64,000 bases of DNA, taken from contig PYIU01000002.1 in the NCBI GenBank assembly GCA_003415625.1, positions 744,001 through 808,000 on the forward strand, written 5' to 3'. This stretch comes from Aquanectria penicillioides (lineage: Eukaryota; Ascomycota; Sordariomycetes; Hypocreales; Nectriaceae). The notes beneath the pieces were generated by a model. It did no database searches. It saw only the letters and a program-made list of their open reading frames with translations, and was not told the DNA's origin. Positions 14,321 to 23,285 of the stretch are shown in pieces. Positions within the stretch are counted from its first letter, which is position 1. Each line of letters opens with the position of its first letter. A program made the translations under genes and the position numbers.

Positions 14321-14579
14321 TATTATAGAATATAGAACTAATAAAAATATTATTAAAGGCTATATCTATTATATATAGCTATTATATAGCTAGCTTAAAG
14401 CTCTATCTTTTAATTTAAGCATTAGATCCATTTTGGGTAAGCTTAATAGGGCATAGAACCCAATTAAAGCAAGCTCAATATAGATAAAAGGGAGCTCTAA
14501 GACAATATTCCCTTTATAGAAAACAAGGCTTTTAATAGACCTTATTATATATGCATCTACTGTATGATTCTGCGTGACA
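14321..14579 (+). repeat. 3' LTR of outer copia element
   Basis: Partner of 630-888. Its first ~100 bases are strongly AT-converted, its last ~80 bases keep normal composition and end TGACA. It abuts the CAACT duplication and then the stop codon of the neighbouring Dabb gene. Confidence 0.9.
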
Positions 14580-14585
14580 CAACTC

Positions 14586-15072
14586 TTACAGCTTGGTGTT
14601 GCTAGGGGCGAAATTCAACATGTATTCATCTTCTGGCTTCACCTTAAAGTCGTATCTCGTAACATCCTCGGCAAAGGGCCACAGGTATTGGCTAGTGACT
14701 CTGGAATTTCCCAATTAGTAAATGTGCTCACATTGCGTCCGTGGGGGCAAGCTTAGTTGAGCCGCTTACCTGTGATGCTCACGGCTAGCTTGGTATTCCG
14801 CCAACGCAGCCGCATCGGGGTGGAAGCTCAACAGAGCCACTTGAAACCCCTTGCTTCGGGCGATCGGGTCGGTAATGGAAGCGCCACCAACAATTAATCT
14901 CTGGTCCTTGACGCAAGGCAGAGATTTGAGTGTTTTCAATTCATTGGCAAAGGTTTCCCTGTGCACCTCAGGCACGTCTGGGCGAAACTTGAACAGGACT
15001 GCATCTCGAGTTAGCTTCCTAGGTCGTTTGAGACAAGACGGGAGGTCGCAGACCGATATGAACGACAGTCAT
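14586..15072 (-). CDS. Stress-responsive A/B barrel (Dabb) domain protein
   Basis: Three exons, reading down the minus strand: 15054-15072, 14770-14998, 14586-14700, giving about 120 residues. The first intron has a GCTAAC branch point; the second acceptor is taken at CCAG before 14700 because it restores the R-V-T-S-Q-Y-L-W stretch expected after E-H-H. The protein begins M-T-V-V-H-I-V-L-F-K-F, the first strand of the dimeric alpha/beta barrel, and ends with a D-F-K-V strand, so the domain fills the protein. Dabb proteins are small ferredoxin-like barrels; some relatives are mutarotases or polyketide cyclases, but the reaction here cannot be told. It lies head-to-tail with the Ldh_2-type gene and its promoter holds a CGG-N7-CCG site at 15198-15210. 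A retrotransposon LTR starts one base beyond its stop codon, so its native 3' UTR has been displaced. Confidence 0.85.
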
Positions 15073-15467
15073 GGTTGGTGGTAGAGAAAGGAGGCTCTTT
15101 TCGTAGTGTCTGCTAACTTCTGACATCACGCCCAGTCGTGCCGGTGAACCATATTATATTTTCAACGGCTGGTTCTGGATTGCCACTTACACCTGAACGG
15201 AGAAAGGCCGACGGTGCCCCCATGGCCCCATCGGAAATTGTCCGCGGTGGCTCCCCGTTGACGATGGCATCTGATCAACTCCATTTATCCGGTTTCATGA
15301 TTCAGGATTACAATATAGCGAGATCCCGAATTCATTCGACGAGATTGCAGAAGGTGGGTGGGTTGATCCTGGTACATGACATGTTGTTGATGGAGGGTTG
15401 AAGTGACACGGAAGATTGGACCGATTGGTTTGACAATAACCATTTTTTTAAAATTAAATTTTAATCA
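15073..15467. other. Intergenic: Dabb promoter and Ldh_2 3' region
   Basis: About 400 bases between two minus-strand genes. No protein-like frame with an ATG was found. It contains the CGG-N7-CCG element at 15198-15210. Confidence 0.5.
15198..15210. promoter_or_regulatory. Candidate Zn2Cys6 site CGG-N7-CCG upstream of the Dabb gene
   Basis: Reads CGGAG-AAA-GGCCG, 126 bp upstream of the Dabb start codon. The spacing equals that of the two better palindromes at 16755-16767 and 21563-21575; the right arm is imperfect (GGCCG for CTCCG). Confidence 0.35.
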
Positions 15468-16550
15468 CTATTCAAGAGTAAAAGCTTTCGCCGACACCTT
15501 TTCCGCCTCTGCATTCAATGCGTCGATCTCAGCTTGAACGAGAGGGATACCAGTCTTTTCTCGCTCCGCTTGTGCGAGTTGCTCCATCTCGCCTGGGAAG
15601 TATATACGCTCCACCCCAGCAGCCTTCTCGGACCCTACAACCCGTTCATAGAGATACTGCATCCGATCACGGAACTCATCTAGACTCATAAAAAGATCCG
15701 GCTTGATAGCCACTAGGAAGTGACCAACGTCAGCTGGACGAGATGGGTCGTACGGGTTGGTAACGTGCCCAGCGTAGGCGGACCCGGAGAGCACTCCAGA
15801 GAACACATCCATCATGATGGACAGAGCAGAGCCCTTAGGACCTCCCATAGGCAGCATGACGCCCTCAAGAGCTGCAGCTGGATCGTCGGTGGGATTTCCC
15901 TCTGCATCGAGAGCCCAGTCCAGCGGAATCTTTTCCCCGCGTCGCTTTGCCTTGTAGATCTTGCCCCGGGCTGCAACAGACGGAGCCATGTCGAGGATGA
16001 AGTTGGAAGTTGGCGGCTTGCCTGGCGCGCCGCAAGCAATGGGAGACACGCCCATGAGCTTACTGCGACCGCCCCAAGCCGGTAGCGCGGGACTCGAGTT
16101 GGTGAAGACAAGGCTCATCATATCGGCATCCAGGGCCTGTTGAACCAGCCATGCGCTCATGCCAAAGTGGTTCGAGTGCTTGATGCTGGCCATGCCAATT
16201 CCGTAAACTCGAGCAGAATCAATGGCTGCGGCCATGCCCAGATGAGCAGCGACAAAGCCGAAGCCATTCTGGCCATCAACTTGAGCAACGACAGGTGTAA
16301 CTTGGTGCACCGTCGGCTGGGCGCCGGCATTGAGGACGCCCTGGCGAATGCGCTCCATGTAGGAGGGAATACGGTTCATGCCATGCGTGTCCACGCCACG
16401 GAGGTCGGCCGCAATGAGACAGCGGGCCACAATTGCAGCATTCTCGGCAGGGACGCCGTTACCCTTGAGGATATCCTCCACAAGTCGTCGAGCCTCCGAG
16501 GCCGCGACAGGGATGCGTCGTGACTCTGCGGGATCTTGGGTGTCGGCCAT
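15468..16550 (-). CDS. Malate/L-lactate dehydrogenase-family (Ldh_2) NAD(P)-dependent oxidoreductase
   Basis: Single exon, 360 residues from the ATG at 16550; codons upstream in frame lack another ATG. The family reduces or oxidises 2-keto/2-hydroxy acids and related imino acids with NAD(P)H (malate, ureidoglycolate, 2,3-diketo-L-gulonate, piperideine-2-carboxylate enzymes). Visible family marks are the T-H-G-M-N-R segment near residue 55 that carries the catalytic His, S-N-H-F-G near residue 129, the G-V-S-P-I-A-C-G-A-P nucleotide-binding region, and the glycine/proline stretch P-M-G-G-P-K-G-S-A-L. Length is normal. It is divergent from the Zn2Cys6 regulator (349-bp shared promoter) and clustered with an IlvD/Edd dehydratase and an SDR, suggesting a hydroxy/keto-acid step of a sugar-acid pathway. 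The exact substrate is not determinable. Confidence 0.9.
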   Translation of the reverse strand: MADTQDPAESRRIPVAASEARRLVEDILKGNGVPAENAAIVARCLIAADLRGVDTHGMNRIPSYMERIRQGVLNAGAQPTVHQVTPVVAQVDGQNGFGFVAAHLGMAAAIDSARVYGIGMASIKHSNHFGMSAWLVQQALDADMMSLVFTNSSPALPAWGGRSKLMGVSPIACGAPGKPPTSNFILDMAPSVAARGKIYKAKRRGEKIPLDWALDAEGNPTDDPAAALEGVMLPMGGPKGSALSIMMDVFSGVLSGSAYAGHVTNPYDPSRPADVGHFLVAIKPDLFMSLDEFRDRMQYLYERVVGSEKAAGVERIYFPGEMEQLAQAEREKTGIPLVQAEIDALNAEAEKVSAKAFTLE

Positions 16551-16754
16551 TGTGAATTGAGTGACTGAGAAAGTGAGCAAGCGAGTGTCAGAGCCGGTTG
16601 AGAATAGAGAGAGCAGGATTCAAGTGATGATATAATTCTCCCCAAACGATGTCATTCACTGGATATTCATTCGGCCCTGCCTCACACGAGTCCGTAATGC
16701 CGACGTCGTATTGAGACTCTTGTTTTTGTTGACGCGGCGCAAGGCTCACGCGAG

Positions 16755-16767
16755 CGGAGTTTCTCCG
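16755..16767. promoter_or_regulatory. Candidate operator CGGAG-N3-CTCCG in the Ldh_2/regulator divergent promoter
   Basis: Perfect 5+5 inverted repeat CGGAG-TTT-CTCCG, i.e. CGG-N7-CCG, the type of everted/inverted triplet pair bound by dimeric Zn2Cys6 proteins. It lies 133 bp upstream of the regulator ATG and 204 bp upstream of the Ldh_2 ATG. The same ten defined bases recur at 21563-21575. Confidence 0.6.
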
Positions 16768-16899
16768 TCTCTGGCATCGGCATCTCCCCGCTTTCGTCAG
16801 GCCAGGGCCACCTTAACACTCACCTTACATCCCCACGCCTCCACAATTGACCCTCGGCCCTGTGAATGGGGACCAAGCTGCGTGACTCCGTAGCTAAGG

Positions 16900-19316
16900 A
16901 TGGCTGATAATGATAACGGGGACGTTTCCCGGGCCCGGTCTCGGCAGGGCCAGCATGGACGGAGGAACCCACGTCTGCGTCTCGCCTGTCTCCGTTGTCA
17001 GCGACGGAAGATTCGCGTGAGTCTCATCCTGCTCCCAACGGGGTTTTCCGACCGTGGATTTGAAACTGACTGTTACTGGCTGGCTGTCCAGTGTGACGGA
17101 GAGCTCCCGGCTTGCAAGAACTGCCGTAACGCTGGCGCTTCTTGTACAGACGGAGAAAGTGCCCGTCTACGAGATCTGCCCAGGGCGTATGCATCCTCAC
17201 CGCATCGGAGCGCTGGAGTGCTCAGTCATGTTGATGGGTTGTGCTGACGCTCAGGTTAGATACATTGTAAGCCTCAAACGACGGATATCATGGCTGGAGT
17301 CCATTGTTCGTTCGAGATGCCCCGACGTGGACCTGTCTCAGGAGTTGCCTCAATCGGATGGCGATCAGGATCAATTCGATGAAACAGCAGATGCCAGCAT
17401 CAGTCTCACACAATGCTCACCTCCAGTCAATCAGATCCAGGAGACAACCCCGGTAATGAGTACGGCATTGGTTGAAACCCCAGGGCAGGCCACCAGATCA
17501 GGACCCGGACCTCAATCTGGCGAAGCTGGCGCCCTCACCCACGAGATCGGATTGGTGTCGTTAGTGACGAACCAAGATCCGCGATACATCGGACCGTCCA
17601 GTGGTTACTTCCTCGCCAGGATCATGCTGGACTCAGTGTCACGGCTGGATGAAGGCGCCGGAAGGCCAAATCGCGACGCGCCGTTCCCAACGCAACTTGT
17701 TGAGGCTATCCAAGCACCACTTCCTCTGCCATCAAGAGACATGGCAAAGCAGCTATGCGATGCATACTTTGACGTCGTTCACCCACAATATCCGATCTTA
17801 CATGAGCCCACATTTTACAAGATGTTGGAACAAGCCTATTCACAGGAGGAGCCGGACCCAGTGGTGGGCTTCCAGGTGTTTATGGTGTTAGCCCTTGGGG
17901 CCATGATCCTTTCCGCTCGCCTCAAGGCCCGAATCCCAGGGGAATCTTACTGCTTATCTGCATTGAAACATTTTACAAATCTCAACCTCGAAAACTCTAT
18001 CCAGGGCGTTCAGTGCCTGCTCCTGCTGCTCATCTTCACCATTCACAACCCATATGTTCGTCTAAACGTCTGGTATTTGAATTATCACTGTTTGGCTGCA
18101 CTGTTGGATCTTGGGCTGCAGAGAGACATCAATACACGATCGGGGATTTCTTTGCTTGAACAGGAGATGAGAGCAAGAATATTCTGGGTCATCTTTTCAT
18201 TTGACCGAATAATCGCAACCATGATGGGCCGCCCCATTGGGTTACGAGACGAGGCATGCGAGCTTCGAGTAAGTTCAATATACCTTTCAATCCATTGAAA
18301 CCCCCCGCTAATCGATCCAGATGCCGGAAGGACTCAGCGATTCAGATTTGATCACCGACAGGAACTCGCAGGCCAATGGGCAACCATGCACTAAGCAGAT
18401 GCAATTTGCAATGCACCTGTTCAGGGCTGCCAAAATCAACTCAGAAATAAAATACGTTGCGAACAGCATCAACAGAGAAGCGCCGAGCTATGCGTATCCG
18501 CCCATCAGGGACATATCGGCTTGGCAGGCCGATATTCTATCAAAATTGGATGAATGGGCAACTCAAATACCGGGCTCCGCCACAGATCCATCCGATCTAT
18601 ACCTCCGAGCGACCTGTCAGATGCGCTATCATGGCCTACGGATGGTATTATTGCGTCCGAGTCCTGCGATACCAAAGCCCTCCTCTGAAGCGCTCATCCA
18701 ATGCCACCAGAGTGCTTGTGAGAGTATACGGCTGTTTGACAAGTTGTACAGCACAAATTTGCTTGTTCACAGCTGGATTACGTTCCACTCACTAGTGTTG
18801 AGCACACTCACCATGCTCTTCTGTATCAAAGTCGTGCCAGAAATTGCCCGCAAGACACAAGTGGACGAGCTTATGGGCGACCTCAGCATCTCTTTGAGCG
18901 TTCTCAGTGCCACTGGAGAGCACTGGTCGGGAGCAAAACGGAGTCGCGATATTTTGGACAGGCTAGGGAGGTCGATTATCCGTTGGCTTCGTGAAACTAG
19001 CCAAAGCCGAAACCTCTCGAACACCCCTGCACCGCGTCAAGGAATTCATCCGGGTGCTGGCCACATGATGGGTACTGACCAAAACCAGGGTACGCCATTG
19101 GTTTCGGGCGCTACTATCCCGCCTCTAAGCGTCGATTCCGCGGTTGGCTTAGATGCCGACGGGAATTTGGCCGGGTTTATGCAAAATCCCTTTGACGATA
19201 TCCTGGCCAATGACTCTTTCGCGGAGTACTTTGAGTCCAGCGAGTCTGTCAATGTCGATACCATCGTTCGTGATCTGTTCCAAGACTTCATCCCGATATA
19301 CCCGAGTTTTGCTTGA
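16900..19316 (+). CDS. Zn2Cys6 fungal transcription factor of the cluster
   Basis: Exons 16900-17016, 17092-about 17186, 17255-18268 and 18321-19316, roughly 740 residues. The first intron (17017-17091) splits the binuclear zinc cluster; spliced, it reads C-x2-C-x6-C-x6-C-x2-C-x6-C, a complete Zn2Cys6 motif at residues 30-57. A coiled-coil-like linker (R-Y-I-V-S-L-K-R-R-I-S-W-L-E-S) follows, then a Fungal_trans domain with the segment Y-F-D-V-V-H-P-Q-Y-P-I-L-H-E-P-T-F. The acceptor at 17254 has a strong CTGAC branch point, but the best donor (GTATGC at 17187) is out of phase by one with it; a GC donor at 17185 would be in phase. That junction is therefore uncertain. It is convergent with the dehydratase (51 bp between stops) and divergent from the Ldh_2 gene. 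It is probably the local regulator acting at the CGG-N7-CCG sites, by inference. Confidence 0.88.
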
Positions 19317-19367
19317 AAATTGTAACAAATTAGCCGTATCATGTACAATATACTATAACTATAAGTT

Positions 19368-21377
19368 CTATTGTACAATGTCCGGTTTGGGACCTTCTGC
19401 AGTGAGGAAATCGAAATCACCTCCGCCTTCGGCTTGATTCACGCTCCTCATGTAAAGTCCCCGGTATCCTCTCATAGTTTTTCTTGCCTCCCATGGTAGT
19501 TCGCTTCCTTGGAATTGTTGGACTCTTTCCTCTATTCTCTTTTGAATCTCTTCGTTTGAGAGCTCGACCCGAAGGACACGAGCGTCGATATCACAAGTAA
19601 TTATATCGCCATTCCTAACGATCCCAAATACTGAAGTTGGGTCTGCTGCCTCGGGCGAAATATGAAGGCCGATTGTGCCGCCTGCGGTGCCGCTCATACG
19701 GCCATCGGACAGCCGAAGCATGTCTAGCACGCCCTGGGAGCCGATCTTCCTGGGAATCGGAATCAAACCAGCCTCTGGCATGCCTGGGTTTCCAACAGGG
19801 CCGATGTTCTGGAGAACAAGAACGCTATCCGGTGTTACTTCTAGATCTGGGCTGTCAATCCTCTCCGCTAGGTCGGCAGAGTTTGTGAAGACAACAGCCG
19901 GGCCGGAATGTTTTAGTAGGCGTCTATCCTTTGACGCACTAGCCTTCATGATGGCTCCCCCTGGGGCAATGTTTCCTCTAAGCACCACCAGGGACGATGC
20001 TGGATACAGAGGCTTGTCGAATGGCTGGATGACGCTCAGCTCCCTTGGCACAGCGTTATAGGATGCTTTGGCCAGCTCTTGGCCTAGGGTCAATCCTGTT
20101 ACCGTCATGGCATCCAGGTGCAGCAAAGGCTTAATCTCGTGGAATAGCGCCAGCATGCCGCCTGGGGATGAATTAGTAAATGCGAAGATGACCTTGGGGG
20201 AAAAGTGGCTGACCTGAGTTGTGGAAATCGGTCATGTAGTTGTCGCCACTAGGCTTCAAATCAACAACCAAGGGCGTTTTACGACCGATTTCATCGACGG
20301 TATCCAAGTTTATGGTGCCTGCAACCTTGGGGTGTCTTCCAATAATTGCCATCAAATGAACAACCGCATTTGTCGATCCTCCAATAGCTTGCAGAACAGT
20401 AATGGCGTTTAAGAAGGATTCTCGTGTCAACACGGCCTGGGGCCGGAGCTTTTCGAGCTGCTTGGTAGCAGCCACTGCGTTCTTGCCCATCTCCTCTGCG
20501 ATACGAAGACGGGACGATGAAACTGCTGGGGCTGATGCACCGCCAAAAGGCATCATTCCAAGACCAACGAGAATGCATGCCATTGTGCTTGCGGTGCCCA
20601 TGACACCACAGGTACCCGCCTGTTTCCATTTGTTAGAGCTTCATATAGAAAATACGGCTCCGTGTCGGAGTTTTCCCTTACCGTCGGCGCCAATTCATTA
20701 TTGATAGCAGAAATATCCTCAATGTCAATAGTTCCAGCTCTGAATTTGGCCCAGTTATTTCTGCAGTCCGTGCAAGCTCCAATTCTCACACCTCTGTGGC
20801 TTCCAGGCATCATTGGACCTGTCACCAAATGCAGAATCGGCTTGTTTGCCGAGATTCCGCCCATCAATTGGGCAGGTGTTGTTTTGTCACAGCCTATGTC
20901 TCGGTTTAGCATCTATTTTGCCGTTTCTGTCGGCATTTCCCACTTACCACCGATAAGCACGACGGCGTCACAAGGCTGGGCCTTGATCATTTCCTCAGTG
21001 TCCATGCTCATGAGATTCCGGAGGTACATGCTCGTAGGTGACGAGAACGACTCATGGATGCTGATTGTCGGGAAATCAATCGCTAGGCCGCCGTTCAATT
21101 GAACCCCGCGTTTCACGGCATCGATCAACTGGGGAATGTTGGCGTGGCATGGGTTGAAACTGGAATAGGTGTTCACGATCCCAATAATCGGCCTAGACAA
21201 CGCATCTTCGCTATATCCCAGCGCCTTGATGAAGACTTTGCGCAGGAAAAGAGAGAAATGAGGGTCTCCATATGAGGCGAGACCCTGTCGAAGTCCGACT
21301 TTGGAGGTGATTGGATTGTCGAGGTCGTAGTCCGAGTTGGGCATAACAGCCTGGTCTTGATTGTTTGTCTCAGCCAT
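19368..21377 (-). CDS. IlvD/Edd-family dehydratase, probably a sugar-acid dehydratase
   Basis: Four exons on the minus strand (20948-21377, 20682-20893, 20214-20619, 19368-20161) give 613 residues, a normal IlvD/Edd length. The family dehydrates 2,3-dihydroxy acids with an Fe-S cluster and Mg. Candidate cluster cysteines are in N-P-C-H-A-N-I, G-G-C-D-K-T-T-P-A (rebuilt across intron 1) and A-G-T-C-G-V-M-G-T-A-S-T-M (start of exon 3). The M-G-T-A-S-T-M form is, from my knowledge of the family, like L-arabonate/D-xylonate dehydratases, whereas branched-chain amino-acid DHADs usually read G-G-M-Y-T-A-N-T-M. There is no obvious mitochondrial presequence, which also argues against Ilv3 itself. It is divergent from the SDR over a 354-bp promoter carrying CGGAG-N3-CTCCG. 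A cytosolic paralogue of Ilv3 of unknown substrate is the conservative alternative. Confidence 0.9.
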
Positions 21378-21562
21378 GATGAATCAATGCCCACGGAGCT
21401 CAATGAAAGCCGTTGCTCTGTCGAAAGTTGTACCGAGAAACATACAATAAAGCCGGCCTATCAGTGATTATGTATTACTGTAGCTGCAAGACGTCATCCA
21501 CGGCGTATCATCGTGCAGCGCCGCGCAGACGGAGAATGTCCGAGGCGACGCAATTACCCCGA

Positions 21563-21575
21563 CGGAGCCACTCCG
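21563..21575. promoter_or_regulatory. Candidate operator CGGAG-N3-CTCCG in the dehydratase/SDR divergent promoter
   Basis: Perfect inverted repeat CGGAG-CCA-CTCCG, 157 bp upstream of the SDR start and about 186 bp upstream of the dehydratase start. It is identical in its ten defined bases to the site at 16755-16767; only the 3-base centre differs. Confidence 0.6.
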
Positions 21576-21731
21576 GCCTCAGCGTCCACACCAAAGTCAT
21601 GCGAGCAACTTCACGTTTACGAGGCGTTACTTAAAAGGATAAGCACATCAGACAGTTGTAGACCGAAGCAATTTAGGTGATATTTAGTTGCCTAACGATC
21701 TTGGCTTTTCGCTGCAAGGATACCACTCACC

Positions 21732-22541
21732 ATGTTGAACTTGAAAGGCAAAGTTGCTCTGGTCATCGGGGTGGGACAGACCGGAACCGAGGGGTGGGGA
21801 ATCGGAGCCGCCTGCGCTGTTCTGTTTGCCAGGCAAGGAGCCATCATCTTTGGCGGTAATCGGACCATCGCTTCAACGCAGAAGACAAAAGAAGCAATCG
21901 AGGCCGAGGGAGGCCAATTCGACGTCGTGGCCACCGATGCCACCAACTCAGAGTCTGTCAAGGCGCTTGTGGATGCCTGCATAGCTAAGCATGGCCGAAT
22001 AGACATCCTGTTGACCAACGTTGGCCAATCCCAGCCGGGCGATCCTGCAACAATGTCTGAGGAAACGTGGGATTCGCAAATGGACATCAACTTGAAGAGC
22101 GTCTATCTGGCCTGCCACCACGTGCTCCCAGTCATGGAGAAGCAGCCCACGGGCGGCGCAATCGTGTGCGTGTCCAGCATTGCGGGAATGAGATACATCG
22201 GAAAGCCGCAGATCGCATACAACACCACAAAAGCTGCCATTATGCAGTTCGTCAAAGCCACTGCTGTAATTTACGCCAACAAGGGTGTAAGACTCAACAC
22301 CGTCGTGCCAGGGTTGATGGACACGCCTTATACGAAAAGCCTCGCGCAACGCTTCCCGTTGCCAGGGGGCTATGAAGAGTTCTGCAAGATGAGGGAAGGC
22401 CAGGTACCGATGGGAAAGATGGGCGATGCCTGGGATGTTGCCAACACAGCACTGTTTCTAGTTTCTGACGAAGCAAGGTATATTACGGGTCAGAAAATTG
22501 TTGTTGATGGAGGTATCACATCATCAACGGGGAGGACCTAG
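21732..22541 (+). CDS. Short-chain dehydrogenase/reductase (SDR)
   Basis: Intronless, 269 residues, a classical SDR length. The nucleotide-binding turn is unusual but readable (G-V-G-Q-T-G-T-E-G-W-G-I-G, residues 13-25), followed by the catalytic set N120, S148/S149, Y163 and K167 (Y-N-T-T-K) and the P-G-L-M-D-T-P segment. It oxidises or reduces an alcohol/carbonyl with NAD(P). It is divergent from the IlvD/Edd dehydratase over a 354-bp promoter with the shared palindrome, so the two are probably co-expressed. In non-phosphorylative sugar pathways an SDR either oxidises the sugar or a 2-keto-3-deoxy acid; which applies here is not visible. Confidence 0.9.
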   Translation: MLNLKGKVALVIGVGQTGTEGWGIGAACAVLFARQGAIIFGGNRTIASTQKTKEAIEAEGGQFDVVATDATNSESVKALVDACIAKHGRIDILLTNVGQSQPGDPATMSEETWDSQMDINLKSVYLACHHVLPVMEKQPTGGAIVCVSSIAGMRYIGKPQIAYNTTKAAIMQFVKATAVIYANKGVRLNTVVPGLMDTPYTKSLAQRFPLPGGYEEFCKMREGQVPMGKMGDAWDVANTALFLVSDEARYITGQKIVVDGGITSSTGRT

Positions 22542-22631
22542 TCTTTGGGGATCTATATGTACAAAATACTAAGCTTTAAAAAAAGAAATATGGGAAATTT
22601 TAACTCTTTCTTTTCCCTATTATTCTATTTT

Positions 22632-23120
22632 CTATGCCTTTGGTTGAGATGAAGAAGCTCCAGTGTTTTGACGTCCATATTTGGTGTGATGTCCAAGTGT
22701 AACCAGTGTCAAACTTCCATCCTCTTCAAGCCTGGAGATGCGAATTGTAGAAAATGAAATGCTTCCTCCAACCTTGTCCGCTGTCGATACGATTTCCAGG
22801 GTGCTTCCAACTTTTGCCGTGCTCAAGTAGCTAATGTGCATGTCCACACTGGCGCCAGTGGTGTCTCTCAAATCCCAACTTGCCACTGCAAGACCCGTCG
22901 TGAAGTCAATGAGGGTAGCCGAAACAGCGCCGTGGATAGTCCCTCTGCTGTTTACATGATTTGGTTCCAGGACAAGGTGTGTCGTAACACTTCCGCGGGA
23001 AGTGCTAATGAGTTTGATATTGGGCAGCAGGATAGAGTAGATGGGGCTGTTTGCGATGAGGCGGTCGATGACGCTCTGGATGTGAGCCCTTCTTTGCTCT
23101 GCGGTGATTGAGTCTTCCAT
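22632..23120 (-). CDS. Hotdog-fold acyl-CoA thioesterase (PaaI/THEM2-like)
   Basis: Single exon, 162 residues. The 4HBT hotdog core carries the characteristic H-V-N-S-R-G-T-I-H-G-A segment at residues 55-65 and an acidic residue, D72, on the following helix, matching the catalytic arrangement of PaaI/THEM2 thioesterases that hydrolyse acyl-CoA. It is convergent with the SDR. Its 160-bp upstream region up to the inverted-repeat element lacks a CGG-N7-CCG site, so it need not belong to the regulon. Confidence 0.85.
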   Translation of the reverse strand: MEDSITAEQRRAHIQSVIDRLIANSPIYSILLPNIKLISTSRGSVTTHLVLEPNHVNSRGTIHGAVSATLIDFTTGLAVASWDLRDTTGASVDMHISYLSTAKVGSTLEIVSTADKVGGSISFSTIRISRLEEDGSLTLVTLGHHTKYGRQNTGASSSQPKA

Positions 23121-23285
23121 GGTTTCTCGAGCGATTGAGGAAGGTATTTCAAAGTTAAAATTTATGGAGAGTAAGGGATTGAAACCTTTAATACTTATTC
23201 AATGTAGTTATTTCCTTCTGAGAAGTTTTTGGGACTAAAAAGGGAATTGTTGGAACGGACAAAAGCCGGCCTCATTTGACGAATA

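Larger units (their letters stand above)
630..14579 (+). mobile_element. Ty1/copia LTR retrotransposon, RIP-degraded, interrupted by a second element
   Basis: The ends are two 259-bp LTRs (630-888 and 14321-14579) that align without gaps and differ only by transitions. The element is flanked by the 5-bp duplication CAACT (625-629 and 14580-14584). A purine-rich tract precedes the right LTR, so the element reads on the plus strand. Without the nested insertion it would be about 7.16 kb. No frame is open, but degraded copia signatures are readable on the plus strand: the reverse-transcriptase active-site block (F-I-D-N, from F-V-D-D) at about 12037-12048, the downstream Y-x-L...G-x-x-x-Y-F-L block, and RNase H-like blocks at about 12520-12990 ending in the P-x-x-x-x-N-A-N-K...A-L motif. 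C-to-T and G-to-A decay matches repeat-induced point mutation. Gag, protease and integrase should lie in 889-3886 and 10675-11700 but are too degraded for me to place. About 1.3 kb after RNase H is unexplained. Confidence 0.9.

Noticed and set aside
21068..21076. T-TTC-CCG heptamer in the dehydratase as a frameshift site
   Set aside because: The gene continues correctly in the original frame, so no shift is needed; kept only as a counter-example to a recoding model.
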